This document shows, one piece after another, positions 25,500 to 38,600 of a stretch of 64,000 nt of DNA. The stretch comes from Certhia americana. Its lineage: Eukaryota > Chordata > Aves > Passeriformes > Certhiidae. Every line of letters starts with the position of its first letter. The first letter of the stretch is position 1. Position numbers and translations under genes: made by a program. The stretch lies in assembly GCA_018697195.1 (NCBI GenBank), contig CM031878.1, positions 62,752,667-62,816,666 on the forward strand. The letters run 5' to 3'. Below the pieces are notes generated by a model. The model ran no database searches, was not told the DNA's origin, and saw nothing but the letters and a program-made list of their open reading frames with translations.

Positions 25500-27375
25500 G
25501 TAGGAAGTTGGGAAAAATGCCAGGAGGATTGTATGAACAAGGAGTTCATGTACAAAATCAAACAGAAAATCAGGTAATGGGAGGAATACCAAAACACTGT
25601 CTGAGCCTCCAGGGATGAAGTTAAGAAAGACAAAGCCCAGAAGGGATTGAATCTGGCCAGGGGTGTCAAAGAACAAGCAGGGCTTCTCTAACTATGCAGG
25701 GGACAAAAGGAAGACTTGAAAAAATGTGTGGCAACTGCTGAATGAGGCACTGAGCAACTCAGTAACACATGACAGGGACAAGACTGAGGTATGGAACTCT
25801 TTCTTCATCTCCAGCTTGTGCTAGGAAGACCAACCTTCAGGAATCCCAAGCTCCAGGGATCAGGGGGAAAGGCTGGAACAAGGAAGATGTACCCTTGGTG
25901 GAAGAGGACCTACGCAGAGAATACTTAAGCACAATGAACTTAGTTAAGTCCAGGGGCTCTGATGCACCTGTGAGTGATGAGAGAATGGCCTGATGTCACT
26001 GCCACACTATTCCCAATAATCTTTCATACAACACTTTGACTACTGTGAGGAGTACCTGAAGACAGGAGTAAAGCAAATATCACTCCTATCTTCAAGTCAC
26101 AGCACCCAGGGAACTGCTGGTTAGCATCCCCTTGATCCCAGAAGGCGTTAGGTATGCTGGAAACAACTTCCAGGCACCTGAAGTAAAAGAAAGTCATCAG
26201 GAGTAAGCATGCAGAAAGTCAGCATGGATTCACTAAGAGCAAGCCATGCTTGACCAATGTGAGAAACTTCTTCAATGAGATGAGTGGCCTGGTACCCCCT
26301 GGGGAGGGGATTTCACTATAAAATCCTCACAAAGACATCTTTGAATTTATGGGTAGATGACCAGACAGGTCATCTCTGGGAGCTGGATTAAAAACTCAGG
26401 CTGAGCATTGAGCCCTGAAGGGAGGTGATGAGTGGTACAAAGTCTGAGTGGAGCTCCAGGATCAGTACTGGGTGCAATCCTGTGTCACCCCTTCATTAAC
26501 ACTGTGGATGAGGTGCAGGTGAACCCCTTGCTGGTGGGACCAAGCTGGGGGGGGGGGGGGGGGGGGCGCCCGATACACCGGGGGGTCGTGGTGCCATGCT
26601 GAAGCATCCAGACAGGCTGGAGAAACAGGAACCTCAAGCAGTTCTGCATGGGAAGAGCCAAGTCCTGCAGCCAGGGAGGAACAACCCCAGGCACCAGCAT
26701 GGGCTGAGAGTGCTCAGCTGGGAATCAGTTTGTCAGGAAAGGCCCTGGGGCTCCTGCTGGATGCCAAGGGATGAACATGAATATGAACCAGTATGAGCTC
26801 TTCCAGCAAAGGATATTAATGGCACACTGTGCTGCAGTAGAAGGAGTGTCACAGCAGGTTGAGGAACATCATCTGCTCCCTCTGCTCAGTACTGGTTGAG
26901 GCCACATCTAGAGTGTTGGGTCCAGTTCTGGGCTCCCCAGTACACGACAGACAAGGGAACAAGAGAGAGCCACATGAAGGATCATCAAGATGATGGAGGC
27001 ACTGAAGCATCTCTCCTATGAGGAAATGCTGAGTGAGCTGGAGTAGCTTATCCTGGAGAGGAGAAGGCTCAGGGGATCTCAGCAATGTATATAAACATCT
27101 GCAGGGAGGGTGCAAAGAGGATGGGTTCAGGATCTTTCCATGCTCAGAGACAGGACACAAAGCACACACTGAAATATGGGAAATTCCTACTGAGCATCAG
27201 GAAACACTTTATTCCCTGTGAGAGTGACTGAGCACTGGTTGCCCATTGAGGTGGTGGCATCTTCATTCATGGAAGTATGCAAAAGCCAACTGGATGTGAT
27301 CCTTCTTGAGCCAGGTGGTTGGACCAGATGACATTCAGACATCCTGCACACCTTGGTCATTCTTTGACTCTGTAA
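25500..27375 (+). mobile_element. CR1 LINE, 5'-truncated and decayed
   Basis: Avian CR1 non-LTR retrotransposon in plus orientation, antisense to FER. Recognisable landmarks, in the order expected of the CR1 reverse-transcriptase ORF and 3' end, are: the segment before the RT domain at about 25595-25740, TCAGCATGGATTCACTAAGA at 26219-26238, CCAGGATCAGTACTGGGTGC near 26456, ACCAAGCTGGG (the DDTKLG region) near 26539, GTTCTGGGCTCCCCAG near 26925, CATCTCTCCTATGAGGAAA near 27008, and a 3' end with GGTTGGACCAGATGAC and CTTTGACTCTGTAATTCC. The reading frame is broken many times and a stretch around 26290-26400 is shortened compared with full CR1, so it cannot encode an active enzyme. The 5' boundary is approximate. 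The identification is from memory of avian repeats. Confidence 0.85.
26547..26566 (+). repeat. 20-base G run inside the CR1
   Basis: Twenty consecutive G bases right after ACCAAGCT, where CR1 normally has a short G-rich segment. The bases after it (CGCCCGATACACCGGGGGGTCGTG) still align loosely to CR1 but with extra C and G. This suggests either expansion of a G tract or poor base calling in a hard-to-sequence stretch. Confidence 0.9.
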
Positions 27376-28387
27376 TTCCACCAACTGTTTAACATGTAGC
27401 TCTGAGCAAATGACAGTCAGTGCACATTGATGCGCATTGGACTCCAAAGCTAAATGCAGGTCTGTGACTCCAGACTCACTGCACAGGTCTCTGTTTCTCT
27501 CTTTCTAAAGAACAGTGTAATGACACTGACCTCTTGAAACAGGTAAATCTGAGAAATATTTTTGCTTTTTTTATACTGCATGTATCTGCTCTAAGTACTG
27601 GATGAATTCAAAGAAGAATGGCTTGGGCTCTAGGATTTGATTTTGCCTGTAAGGAGAAACTTTAATATCACTTACAGTGCTTATAAGGCTATAACACTGA
27701 CAAAGAGTGTAAATCAGCAAGCCGGAGTTTTTTTGTTTGTTTGTTGTTTGTTTTAAATAATTTGGAAGTTTTACTAGCTTAGAACCTATTTATAAATAAT
27801 ACAGTAGTACTATGTAGGGAAGGAACAGTTCTAAAACGCTATTAAAGACAATGAAAATAAATCCAAATCCTGAAATCCTGCTCACAGTTATTTGCTATTT
27901 CAAGAAAAAGCCTTTCAATTATTTTGCAGAAGAGAAATGTAGCTTGCAATGCTCAACTAGTGTACCATTCTCCACCATAATTGCTAAATCTTTCTGTGAA
28001 ATGATTTAATAAAGAAGATGGAATGACACAGATTTTTTCTGGCAGTTTAGAATATTTATACCTGCATTAGCATAATCTTAAATAATTAATTCTGCTCAAG
28101 CTTCTGCTTTTCACAGCAGTAATCCCTCCTTTCCATCTCACCTCTTAGTTCTGCAACAATGAAAGTCAGCATGCTGTAAGTCTTCCAGCCTTTAAGTTAC
28201 TGGTCAGTGTATTCCCTTTTTTTCAAAAGGCCTATATATACCACCCTATTCCTCCCAGAGAGCTAGATTCAGCAATTTAGAAAACTTCATATTGTTTTTG
28301 CTAAAGTTGCTATAAAACTTGAATCTTATTTCTTGGCTATTTTATACTGTATTCTTACAATTTATCCATAATTTCTTTCACTCCCTA

Positions 28388-28543
<156 letters not shown>

Positions 28544-29758
28544 TCAACTTAATATACAGAGAGATTGGTGTTTCAGATAATTATAGTCCAAATTTCCTGT
28601 AAAGGTAGAAGTGTTACATTGACAAGCTTCAGGCAAAACAAAGCTGTAGCTACTAATAAAACATTCTAGAGGTTTCACACTCTCGAGTACTTCAAAGAAT
28701 GAACATATTATATAAAAGCCCATACTTTGGAATGACATAAGCTAACCTTAAGTTCTACTATTATACACAGACCATACCAGTCTGTCATGCAAGTTAAGAA
28801 TTTCTTTCCTTCTTAATGAACAAAACAATTTTTCTTTTAATATAAAAGGACAGAAAAATGTCAGTGTTTCCCCCTTCACTTACAACTGCTTTCAATTCTA
28901 AATATTCTTTTAAAAATTACCTTTTCTAGTTCTATTGAATTCTAAGCCTCTTTGTGGAATGATAGCTTTCTATTACAGGGAAAAGGAGACGTTTTTGAGC
29001 AGATATTTCTATTGTCCCTGATGGATTCACACTAGAAAATTAAAACTCCTAGCCTTTTGCAGCAGAAGCAGTGAAAATACTACCTTAAAAATCCATTTTC
29101 AACATTACTGTTAACATTTTTCAATACTGTTCTTTTTTGTTCAATGCTATTACTTTGTATTTATGTGTTTTTATTTTTTAAAAACAACACTTGTGAATGT
29201 ATTGTTTGTTTATCTCTAATCATCAAAGAAACCAAACTAAGCCACTTCTGACTAGGAAAGAAAGGAAATACATGTAAATTATAGTTGATGACATTGACAA
29301 CTGTTCTGACGTCAGAAAATTCAGTTTCCTCTTAGACTAAATATCACTTTCAGCTGTGCAATGTTAGCTTGTGTGCTTCATAGTTGGCAATTATGGATAT
29401 TCACTATGCTCTTTGGAGTAATATTAGTTTTCTTGTCTGTTTATCAAATCCCCACAGTTTGGCAAACAGTAATTTAATACTTCTCACTGAAAGTATTCAG
29501 TAGATACAAGATAGGTGATAAGCTGGGTTTTTTTTAAAAGAAAGTACAAGTTCTGTACAGTAAATTATATTTTCTGCTATTAGATTATCTGAGGGGAGGA
29601 AAAAAAAGATCTGTTTAGGAAAAAAACCCAAGTCCTCCTCATGTTACTATTAACATCACAAATAACCAAAAATATTGTAGGAATAAAACACACATATTAA
29701 ATGTATTTGAATTTTGAAAGATCAGGAAGTAAAAATACCCCATAATTATCCTAAATTT

Positions 29759-30095
29759 GTGCTGGTTTTGGTAGGGTAGAATTAATTCTATTCAAAATGG
29801 CAGATACTGTTTTGGATTTGTGCTGAACGCAGGGTTTATAATTCAGAGATGGTTTTGCTCTTGCTGAGCAGGGATTGCACAGTCAAGGCCCTTTCTGCTT
29901 TTCACACTGCTGTGCTGGTGAGGAAGCTGCTGGTGCCTGGGAGGTTGGGAGGGGACGCAGCCAGGATAGGTCACCCCAGCTGACCACAGGGATATTCCAT
30001 ATAGTCAGCATATAAAGTGAGGGGGAGTGGGAGGAAAGGTGGTGATGTTTGGAGTGAGGGGATTTGTCCTCCCAATAATTGTGTAGAATGGCTCT
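29759..30095 (+). mobile_element. Truncated avian ERVL-like LTR, 5' part
   Basis: The sequence begins with TGTGCTGGTTTTGGTAGGGTAG, the start of a common avian LTR. It continues with landmarks of that family: TTTTGGATTTGTGCTGA, GTCAAGGCCCTTTCTGCTTTTC, GGGAGGGGACGCAGCCAGGATAGG, GATATTCCATATAG, and a TATA-like box in AGCATATAAAG near 30007, followed by GGAGTGAGGGGATTTGTCCT. The 3' half of the LTR and any internal retroviral sequence are missing. It is antisense to FER. No viral ORF is present. Family assignment is from memory and the exact 3' limit is approximate. Confidence 0.7.
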
Positions 30096-31908
30096 GAACA
30101 GCACACACAGAACCAAAGCTTCCATTTCTCAAAAACTCCAGTGGAATCTGAATATTGATTCTGACTTCTGATACAATGCCCTAACCACTCCATTTGGCCT
30201 AATCTGGTTTCTAGCCTTCACAACTTGTGTTTTTTCTTAATTTATCATAATTTAGTGACTGCTTTTAATTTGTCATACACAGTGACTTCAGCAGAGACTA
30301 AGAAAGACATATTTTTTAACTTCTTAAGCACATTAGCATTCATGTAATGGCCAAATGACACTATTACTCATTTTCCTCCAACCTTTCAGTCTTGATATTC
30401 AGGACTGATCTGGTCAGTGGCTACCAACTAGTTTTGAAATACTGCAGATTTATTTTTTATTTAATTTTGAGCTCTTAAAAACCCCCAATCTTACCTACAC
30501 AAATCAACCTTATTACTAGAATGGAAAATAATAAAACATCATCTAGTAAGTTCTACTCATATTTTTCAAGGGAGTGGAAAAATTATCCTTCAAAAACACA
30601 TAGGAACGTTTCATGATATTCTGAAAGTTGAATATTGACTGCTGAACATATTAGCAGATGTTTGACAGAACTTATTTCCCAAACATTACACAAAATACGT
30701 ATGTGCTTTAGAGAACACATAATAAGTAGAATCAACAATCCCTTCTTCTGTATTGTGCAGAAAGACACAAACTCAGCAGTTCAAAGTGAAGGTGGTGTCA
30801 CATGAGCCTGTTTCCTGCTAAATGTAGTCAATTGGATCACATATGGTTATAAGGATAGGTTTTCATAATACATCAACAACACTGTATGCATTTTCAAAAT
30901 AACAGAAATAAAACCCCAAAACACCCTTTTTAGTGGATCAAACAACCAAGAGAGCAAAGCATTCACCAGTGAATGCTGGCAACACTAACACCTCTTAGAA
31001 TAATCGGTTATACAGGATTAATTACTGCAGCTGAATTTACCATCAGCCTTTTAAAGGGAAGATCTGCTTTACTATGTTATGTCATTAACTTCTGCAAAAG
31101 TGCTAATGAGAGGAAACATTCTGCTATCAATTGTAATTCACAAACTTATTTGTGAATCATGCATTTCCAATGCATGATTTCCAAAAAAGGCTTTAAGAGG
31201 TGGCAAAAATATTTATAGACAATTCAAATGAAGAATTTAAAAATATTTTATTCTGTGTACTCAACTAAAGAACTGTTTTAGAGAAGTACATTCAAAACAT
31301 GCCTTCATTTATTAAATGTGCTGCTTCTTCACAGCCAACTTTACCTAGAAGAACTCATTTTTCTAGTTCCATATAAGCAAAAAAAGCTAAGAGCAGCAGC
31401 TTCTGTTTCTGTTCTGGAACTACTACCCATGTAGTGTGAACCACTTCCCTCAGTGATAGATAATTAATTTTTATCCCCAATACAACAACCTAGTGATACA
31501 CAAAAACGTAGGTAAAGAAAAACTGCAGGTCAAAAAAATCAAAACCAAAACAATGACTATATTTTTCACCAATGCAATGAGTTATCTAACACAATGCCCT
31601 AATACATTAACATTTTCTACTGTTTTCAATGAGGGGCCATCAGTAAGAACTTGTCATTAATTTTGCTAATGATCATAATTTAGATGACTGTCAAGGTTGT
31701 CTACAAGAATGAGTCAGCAACAGAGCCAAAGCTATTGCTGCATAATAGCAATTCTGATGTTGCTGCCCTACTGTTTTCTGATGGCAAAACTGTGGTTTTT
31801 ACATAAATCAGACTGAAATACTAAAATTATTTTAAACATCATTACTCTGAACGGAGGAAAAGAATTGTATATATTTACACTCAAATATTGTGGCTCTGGT
31901 GCTCTTTA

Positions 31909-32184
<276 letters not shown>

Positions 32185-32229
32185 TCATTTAAACTGACTG
32201 AGCCCCTCAGAGGGTTATTTACAGAAGGG

Positions 32230-32721
32230 TAAAAACCACTTCATAGTAGTTGTGGGGAAACGGAAGTGAGGGGAGGAGATGCTGGAAATGCTCCAAGTGC
32301 CACAGCTGAGATTCTCCTGCAATCCACTGAGAGGAGCCACAGTGGAGCAGGTGAAGAGTGTGAGGCTGAAGGAGAGGAGCAATTATTGACAAACCAGAAC
32401 CTCCATTTTCCACTCACCCCTTGGGGGAGGAGGTAAAGGATTCCAGAATGAAGTAGTGCCTCAGAAGAAGAGTAGGGGAAAAAGTATTTCAGTTTTTGTC
32501 TTATTTCTCACCATCCAATTCTATTTTAACTTGAAATACATTAAATTTATATTAACCAAGTTGATTCTGTTTTGCTATGATGGTAATTGGTAGGTGATTT
32601 CCTTGTATTTTTCTTGACCTCCAAGATTTTCTGTCTTATTTTACTTCCTGTCCTGTTGAGGATGGGGAGTGAGAAAGCATCTGTGGGGGTGTCTGGCAGC
32701 CAGGAAAAGTTAACCCCTCAC
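32230..32721 (+). mobile_element. ERVL-like internal 3' end plus LTR fragment
   Basis: Plus-orientation remnant of an avian endogenous retrovirus, antisense to FER. Landmarks in order are: GTGGAGCAGGTGAAGAGTGTGAGG near 32342, CCTCCATTTTCCACTCACCCC (end of the internal part), GGGGGAGGAGGTAAAGGATTCC as LTR start region, TTATTTCTCACCATCCAATTCTATTTTAAC, GATTCTGTTTTGCTATGATGGTAATTGGTAGGTGA, CTTGACCTCCAAG, and the 3' end GGGGAGTGAGAAAGCATCTGTGG ... GGCAGCCAGGAAAAGTTAACCC ending near CTCACA. The body is short and no ORF survives. A direct junction with the first LTR fragment is impossible because a FER exon lies between them, so these are separate insertions. Boundaries and family are approximate and from memory. 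Confidence 0.75.
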
Positions 32722-35639
32722 AGCTGCCCTCCGTGGTCACAGAAATAAACTCCAATTAGTGAATTGGTTCCTATGTAAAATCAAATGGAATTTGAAGAAG
32801 TATCCTGAAATGTCTTCAGGATGTGTTTCAGTGAGAAACCTGAGAAACAGCTTTATCTTCCCTCTGCACATTAGAGTTTCTATCAAAAGTTAAAAGCTAC
32901 TCAGCAGAGAAAAGAAATTTTGGTTCAGTGATGGATTAGAAGCTCAGAAAGTCAACTCCCCCCTTCATCTTGCTTTTTTTTGTTTGTTTTTTTTTTAATT
33001 AGGAGACACACAGTAATACCTGATAAAAGACCTACTTTTGCTTCTGTACATGCTAATAATATATAATAAAAAACCTATATGTATATTAAACATCAATGTT
33101 TCACAGCTTATTAAAATACAACATAATAAAATATATATTATTATTGACTTCATAATGTAATAAAATATAGAACTTTTTAAAGGGAGAGATATGTTAAGCA
33201 AGAGAACTAATTCTACACCATTAGGAACATCATGAGCAAAATATTTTTAAACTAAACTTACTGTGGTTTTTTTTAGCTTATATAGCTAATATGCTCACAA
33301 ATGGCTTGCAAGAATATTCCAGAAAAACTACATTAACTCTGATGTTTTGAATTGGAGCTGTATTATAGTTCTGAAGTGAATCCCCTGAGCACTTCATGCA
33401 CATTCATTGGTTTTTTAAGAATGAATTTGGTGCATGCAAACTACATTACTCTTGGAAGAAACTAACTTAGAATTCTGGTCATGATGCGCACGGAATTTGT
33501 TTCTCCAGCTACAGAATTTTGTTTCTATGAGATTTGCTTCTCCAGCTAATGCAGAAAGATCTGAACCAGTGGCAAACAGCTTCCACCATTACCAATGGTA
33601 ATGACAAAGGACTGAACTACATTTAGCCCAAACTAAAAGTCTTGAGCCATATTTAGGGATGCTGAAGTTCATACATCCACTTTAGTGAGCTCATCCATAT
33701 TGATACTGGGCTATGTTATTCAATATGTAGACAGAGCCTAGGTATGATCCTAAATATTATAATTTGGTTTAAGAATTTTAACATATTTGACTCATGCAGC
33801 TTTTCTGCCTTTAAGAACTTAAATAGCTCTAGAGCTTGAGTGAAGTTATTCTTGTGGTTTGAGAAGCTGGACTACTAAAAAACATATCTGAACTCACAGA
33901 CACCAGCTGAAGATGTGCACAAATGCATAAAATAACTCTGTGCACTTGTGTTACATAGTTTGATGTTAGCATTTGGTATGTTATATACAGCTACATTGGT
34001 TAAAGAAATGAACTGCAAAACAAAATCATATTGTTATTGTTTATACTCAAGTGTGTAAAAAGTATCACCAATGAACTTCAAGAATTTATGACTTAGGTTC
34101 CAATCATACTTCAGTAGTTATTTTCTTATCATGTTACTCAGCATAGTCTAGATTTTGCACACTGCACATAAGGAGTGGAAAAAGTAATGAGCTTGTATCT
34201 CAAAGAACATTTACAGTTAATCAAAATCACAGGCATCTCCCTACCTGAAGTCTAATTGAGTATTTAATCATATTGAGTAAGGTTAAGAAAAATCTATATA
34301 CTGAGTTGCCTTAGGTTTATTCCTCATGCATAAGTCTGATTATTAGGGAAAGTAGATAGTAAATAATATGCACAGTATTTTGCTTATAAACAAAGACTAC
34401 ACTCAGTTTCCATAATTGCCAGTTTTGTACAAAGAACACATGACTTTTCTTTTTCATTCAGAATCATCTAGAGAAAAAGCTTTTCAACCCTACTGAAAAT
34501 TGACTAAAATACTTCCACAAAAATCAACTGGTACTTGTGGAAGTTTGTAAAGACTGTGACACTCTGTTCAGGATATATGTAAATTAATGCTACAAAGAAC
34601 AAATGAAATGTTCGCATGTTTTGAGTCTCACAGTACTAGTAACTTTTTCTGCTTTTAGCTAAAACTCTACCATTTTTGATGCTCTGTATTACTTTCAATG
34701 CATCATTTCTGTTAGTAAAGTCTCGTGAGCACTGCATATATTTACTTCTTACACAAGTAGTTTGCCTTTTTTCATCTTCATGTGTATGATATGCTCTTTT
34801 TCTCACTTATTTAGAAAATACTTTAGATGTGATAATTTCATTCCCCAGGCATACAAATGTCCCAAAGTTAGATTATCTTATTAGTATTTCTACTACTATT
34901 TTATATCTGTTTCATATCCTCCGTGATTTGTTGCTTAATTTTACAGATAATTTTTGTATGTATTTGCTTGCTGAAAAACATGTTAAAAACAGTTACACTG
35001 AAGGCTATGGCTACCTCAGCTTTTAGTTTGGTTTTTTTTTTTTTTTTTACTATTATTCTAAAGGTTTGGTTAAGATTTTTCTGTATTTTTCAAATAAATT
35101 CTTCGTTGTTCCACATTATGTCTGAAAACTTCCTTTAAAAGGATATTCTTATGTTTCAGTCTAGACATAGGAGAAAAACACAGAAGTTGCTTTTGGTTAA
35201 TGTGATTTATTACAGAATTTTTAGCCAGAATCTGGAAAAAAAATGGCATCAGCAACTATTACTTCCACTATTTTAAAATAATAAATTATGACATTAATTT
35301 TCTTCCTGTTTCCATGATTCTAATTAATTTCCATTTTCCACAGATATCAGTTCTAATATAATAATGTTAAGGGGTTTATAAAGACCCTTTACTTCTTAGC
35401 CTTCCTTAAGAAATGAACACAATAGAATTTTACCCCACATGTAAGATAAACAACATGAGTAATGGGAAACATGAAAATATAAATACAGATGTCTGATTAC
35501 CAAAATTAACTATGAGTCAACATTAAAGATTACATCAGTGTTATGTATTCATAGTAAATCATGACTCTTTCTACATGGACATTAAAAAACCAAACCAAAT
35601 CAAACAAGTGAACAACAAACCCAAAAAACGACAACAAAA

Positions 35640-35671
35640 CCCCTGCCCACTAACCCCCAAACAAAAACCCC
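35640..35671 (-). other. Predicted G-quadruplex motif on FER transcript strand
   Basis: On the minus strand four G runs of 4, 5, 3 and 4 bases are separated by loops of 9, 5 and 2 bases. The motif sits in a strongly strand-biased stretch (35581-35690) that is almost free of G on the plus strand. It would be transcribed into FER pre-mRNA. The prediction rests on pattern only. Confidence 0.55.
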
Positions 35672-38600
35672 ACCAAAATCAACTACAGTCTATTTGTCTT
35701 CTTTCCCCTGAAAAAACTGTGTTCTATTTGCTTTCTCTTCCTTCTCCCTAATGTTCCCTAAAGCCAACATCCTGAAGAATACAGAGATAACTGCATGAAA
35801 TTAGGTGTCTCTTTGGGAATTTTTTTTTTCTCATAAAGCATTTGCTATTTAAAACAGCAATTCCATAAAAACTGTATTTATCTTTAAAACAGAAAGCAAG
35901 AAAATGTTATTTATTTACATTGTGAAAGCTCTATAAATTTGGCATACATTACACTGAGGTGCTGCAGAGTTAAGCTCCTTAATAAAAGCTGACTCTCACT
36001 ATTTAATACCAGGATTATATAAATTCCTAGTACTGCCAGAAACAAAGTTTCTTCCCCCCAGCTACTAAGAAGTAAAAACTAGGATGTAATTTGGAAATTC
36101 CCTTTTAAGCACTGCTCTGCAGTCCCTATAAATACAAACAAGACATCTCCTGGGGATCTCTAATATCCCTATGTTGAATCTGCTGAAACTGTAAGAGACA
36201 GTTCATAGGACTTTTGCCAAAAATTTAACAGCCAGTTCAAGGAGGAAGCAGAAGCAATTTATCTGTGCTGGGAGCTGTTACCACCTGGATTCACGTCTGT
36301 CAGTAAAGTCATAAACCTACTAAACCTTTCTCTAACGACATTCTAACACTCCCTCCTCAGCTTCCTCTCCACACCCCACAGGATCTGCAAAGCAAGTACT
36401 ACCTAGCATTGCCATGGAATTTCATGAGTTAAAGCAAATCAAAGCAAGACAGTAAATTCCTCATTACTAAACCAGCAGCACAGACTGCCTCACTGAACTA
36501 ATCAGCCATTTTATATTCCATCCCTGGATCATGCAGTTAAAATACTCTTAGGTGATAAAAGAAAGTAATTATTTAGTGAACAGGATAAGTTTATCTCCTC
36601 TGCACATTAAATTCAACGAAAATAGTCTATTACCTAAACACAAAACAAAGGGGTGGGAAGTGAAATTACAAGATAAATTGCTGGGGTTTTTTATGAAATG
36701 TAAGATACTACCTCACCGTCATACATCTGATGTAATTTCCAATAGTGTCAAAATTAAAGCACAGTAGTGTCTAAATCTATTTCAGAACTTCATATGTGTA
36801 TGCTAATTTTGCTGTATGTGGAGAGTATAAAAAATAACGTGCCTAGTTACAGACTGGAAAAATGTAAGAGGGTCAGAAGACTATCCTTTCATGCATTCTG
36901 TTTTCTTACCTCTTTTTATTTTGATTTAATTATTTCTTGAAGTTATTTTAGCTATTATGAACATCAATGGAGCTGTGTTAACTGCAATGCCAATAATTTC
37001 TCTCAGTTCCTCATATATAATGCAAGTCCATCCTCATCTCCACAGATGCACAGTGCTGGCAAACCAGAGAAACTTCAAGCTGGATACAGTAGTGATTTTT
37101 CAGTAGTGCCAGGTGCTCTGCTTGCCACCCACAATTTTGGATATTGCTCAGTTCCTCCCAACTATAAAATATGCAATTTTACCCACCTCACAGGATTGGT
37201 TACCTTCAATTACCCTTTCTAAAGCACTTTGCACTTAGTGAAGGACTTAAAATTTTGCAAAAGGAACTCAAAATATAAAAAGTAACAAAAAAACTCCCAC
37301 AAAATTGTATTCAGTAGCTGAGCACAGCTGTCATCTTATTGTCTGTCACCCAGATATAACTCAAAATACTGTAAAGATCTACTGAAACCTTAGGTAACTT
37401 TTGAGTTTTATTTTGGCAGGCTACTGTGTGCCCTTCCATTTCCCTAGCAGGGTATGTTTTCAGTATCAGCAATTTTAAAAGAGATAAAGAAGGGGATAGT
37501 AGAAAATGATCTCTTTCTCAGGAGAATCAAAGCAGTAGACTATGAAGATGGAAATGAAGTAATAAATTTCTGCATCGTCTATTCCTCCCCCCTTTTTCCT
37601 ATTTTTGAGTTTATCTTCACAATGCCTACTCCTGGAACAGAAACCTTCCAATCAGCAGCATCTAAATGGTTTTCATCTGCATTGTTTCTCAACTGTTTTA
37701 GAACTTAATAGTTATTGCCTGTATTCTTCTGAACAGTTATTTTGATGAAATGGCATCACAGTCATTTTGGTCTATAACAGTACTCTATGCACTGACATCG
37801 CTGGAGATTTTTCTAACCAATTTTTCCTGTGCACTGCTGATTACATCTACTATACTGAACAAAATGTCTAATTATATTTTTTCCTTTGTGCTATATCTTG
37901 AAACAAAGGTTTACAATCTAAATTGTTTGTGTGTCCCTTTCAATGAAAAACTAAGGGTTTGGACAGTCACTGGAATGGAAGATAGGCAACTTCACGGAGA
38001 TCCTACAATATTATAGTGGCTGGAAAATGAGAAACATCTGGAAATCCTTAATGACAGGACAGACAGAGGAATTACACCTCTGCTGGGTTCCACACAACCT
38101 TTCCTAAGCTCTTGGATTTCGACAGAAACATTACAGGACATAGGACAAATATGGGTACATTTAAGAAACATGCAAGATTTTTAATAGTCCTGAAAAATCT
38201 CTTTGATATTAACCCAATTATAGGGGAAATTAAATGTCAAAATATTAATTATACAAGATGTATCAGAACACAAGTTTACATTTTGTGCTTGATAAAATTA
38301 CAATGGACTTAAATCACAATCACAATGTCATCCATTTCCAGTCATGCAAGTAGATTGTATTATTCATAGGAAGAAAAATACTATTTTCAAGCAAAAGTTT
38401 TTAGTGTATCATTCACAGAAGCAACTGAAATGAAATAAAATAGTAGAGCACAAAATTGTACTAAAAAGTGCATTTTTATTATAAAATCATGTCTTTATTC
38501 AACACGTGTGATAACGTAAGTCTTGTTAAAATGAATGTCCTTCCCCTTTTAGACTGGGAGGATCACTCCCTCAATTTAGTTCTTAATGCTGAATTTAGTT

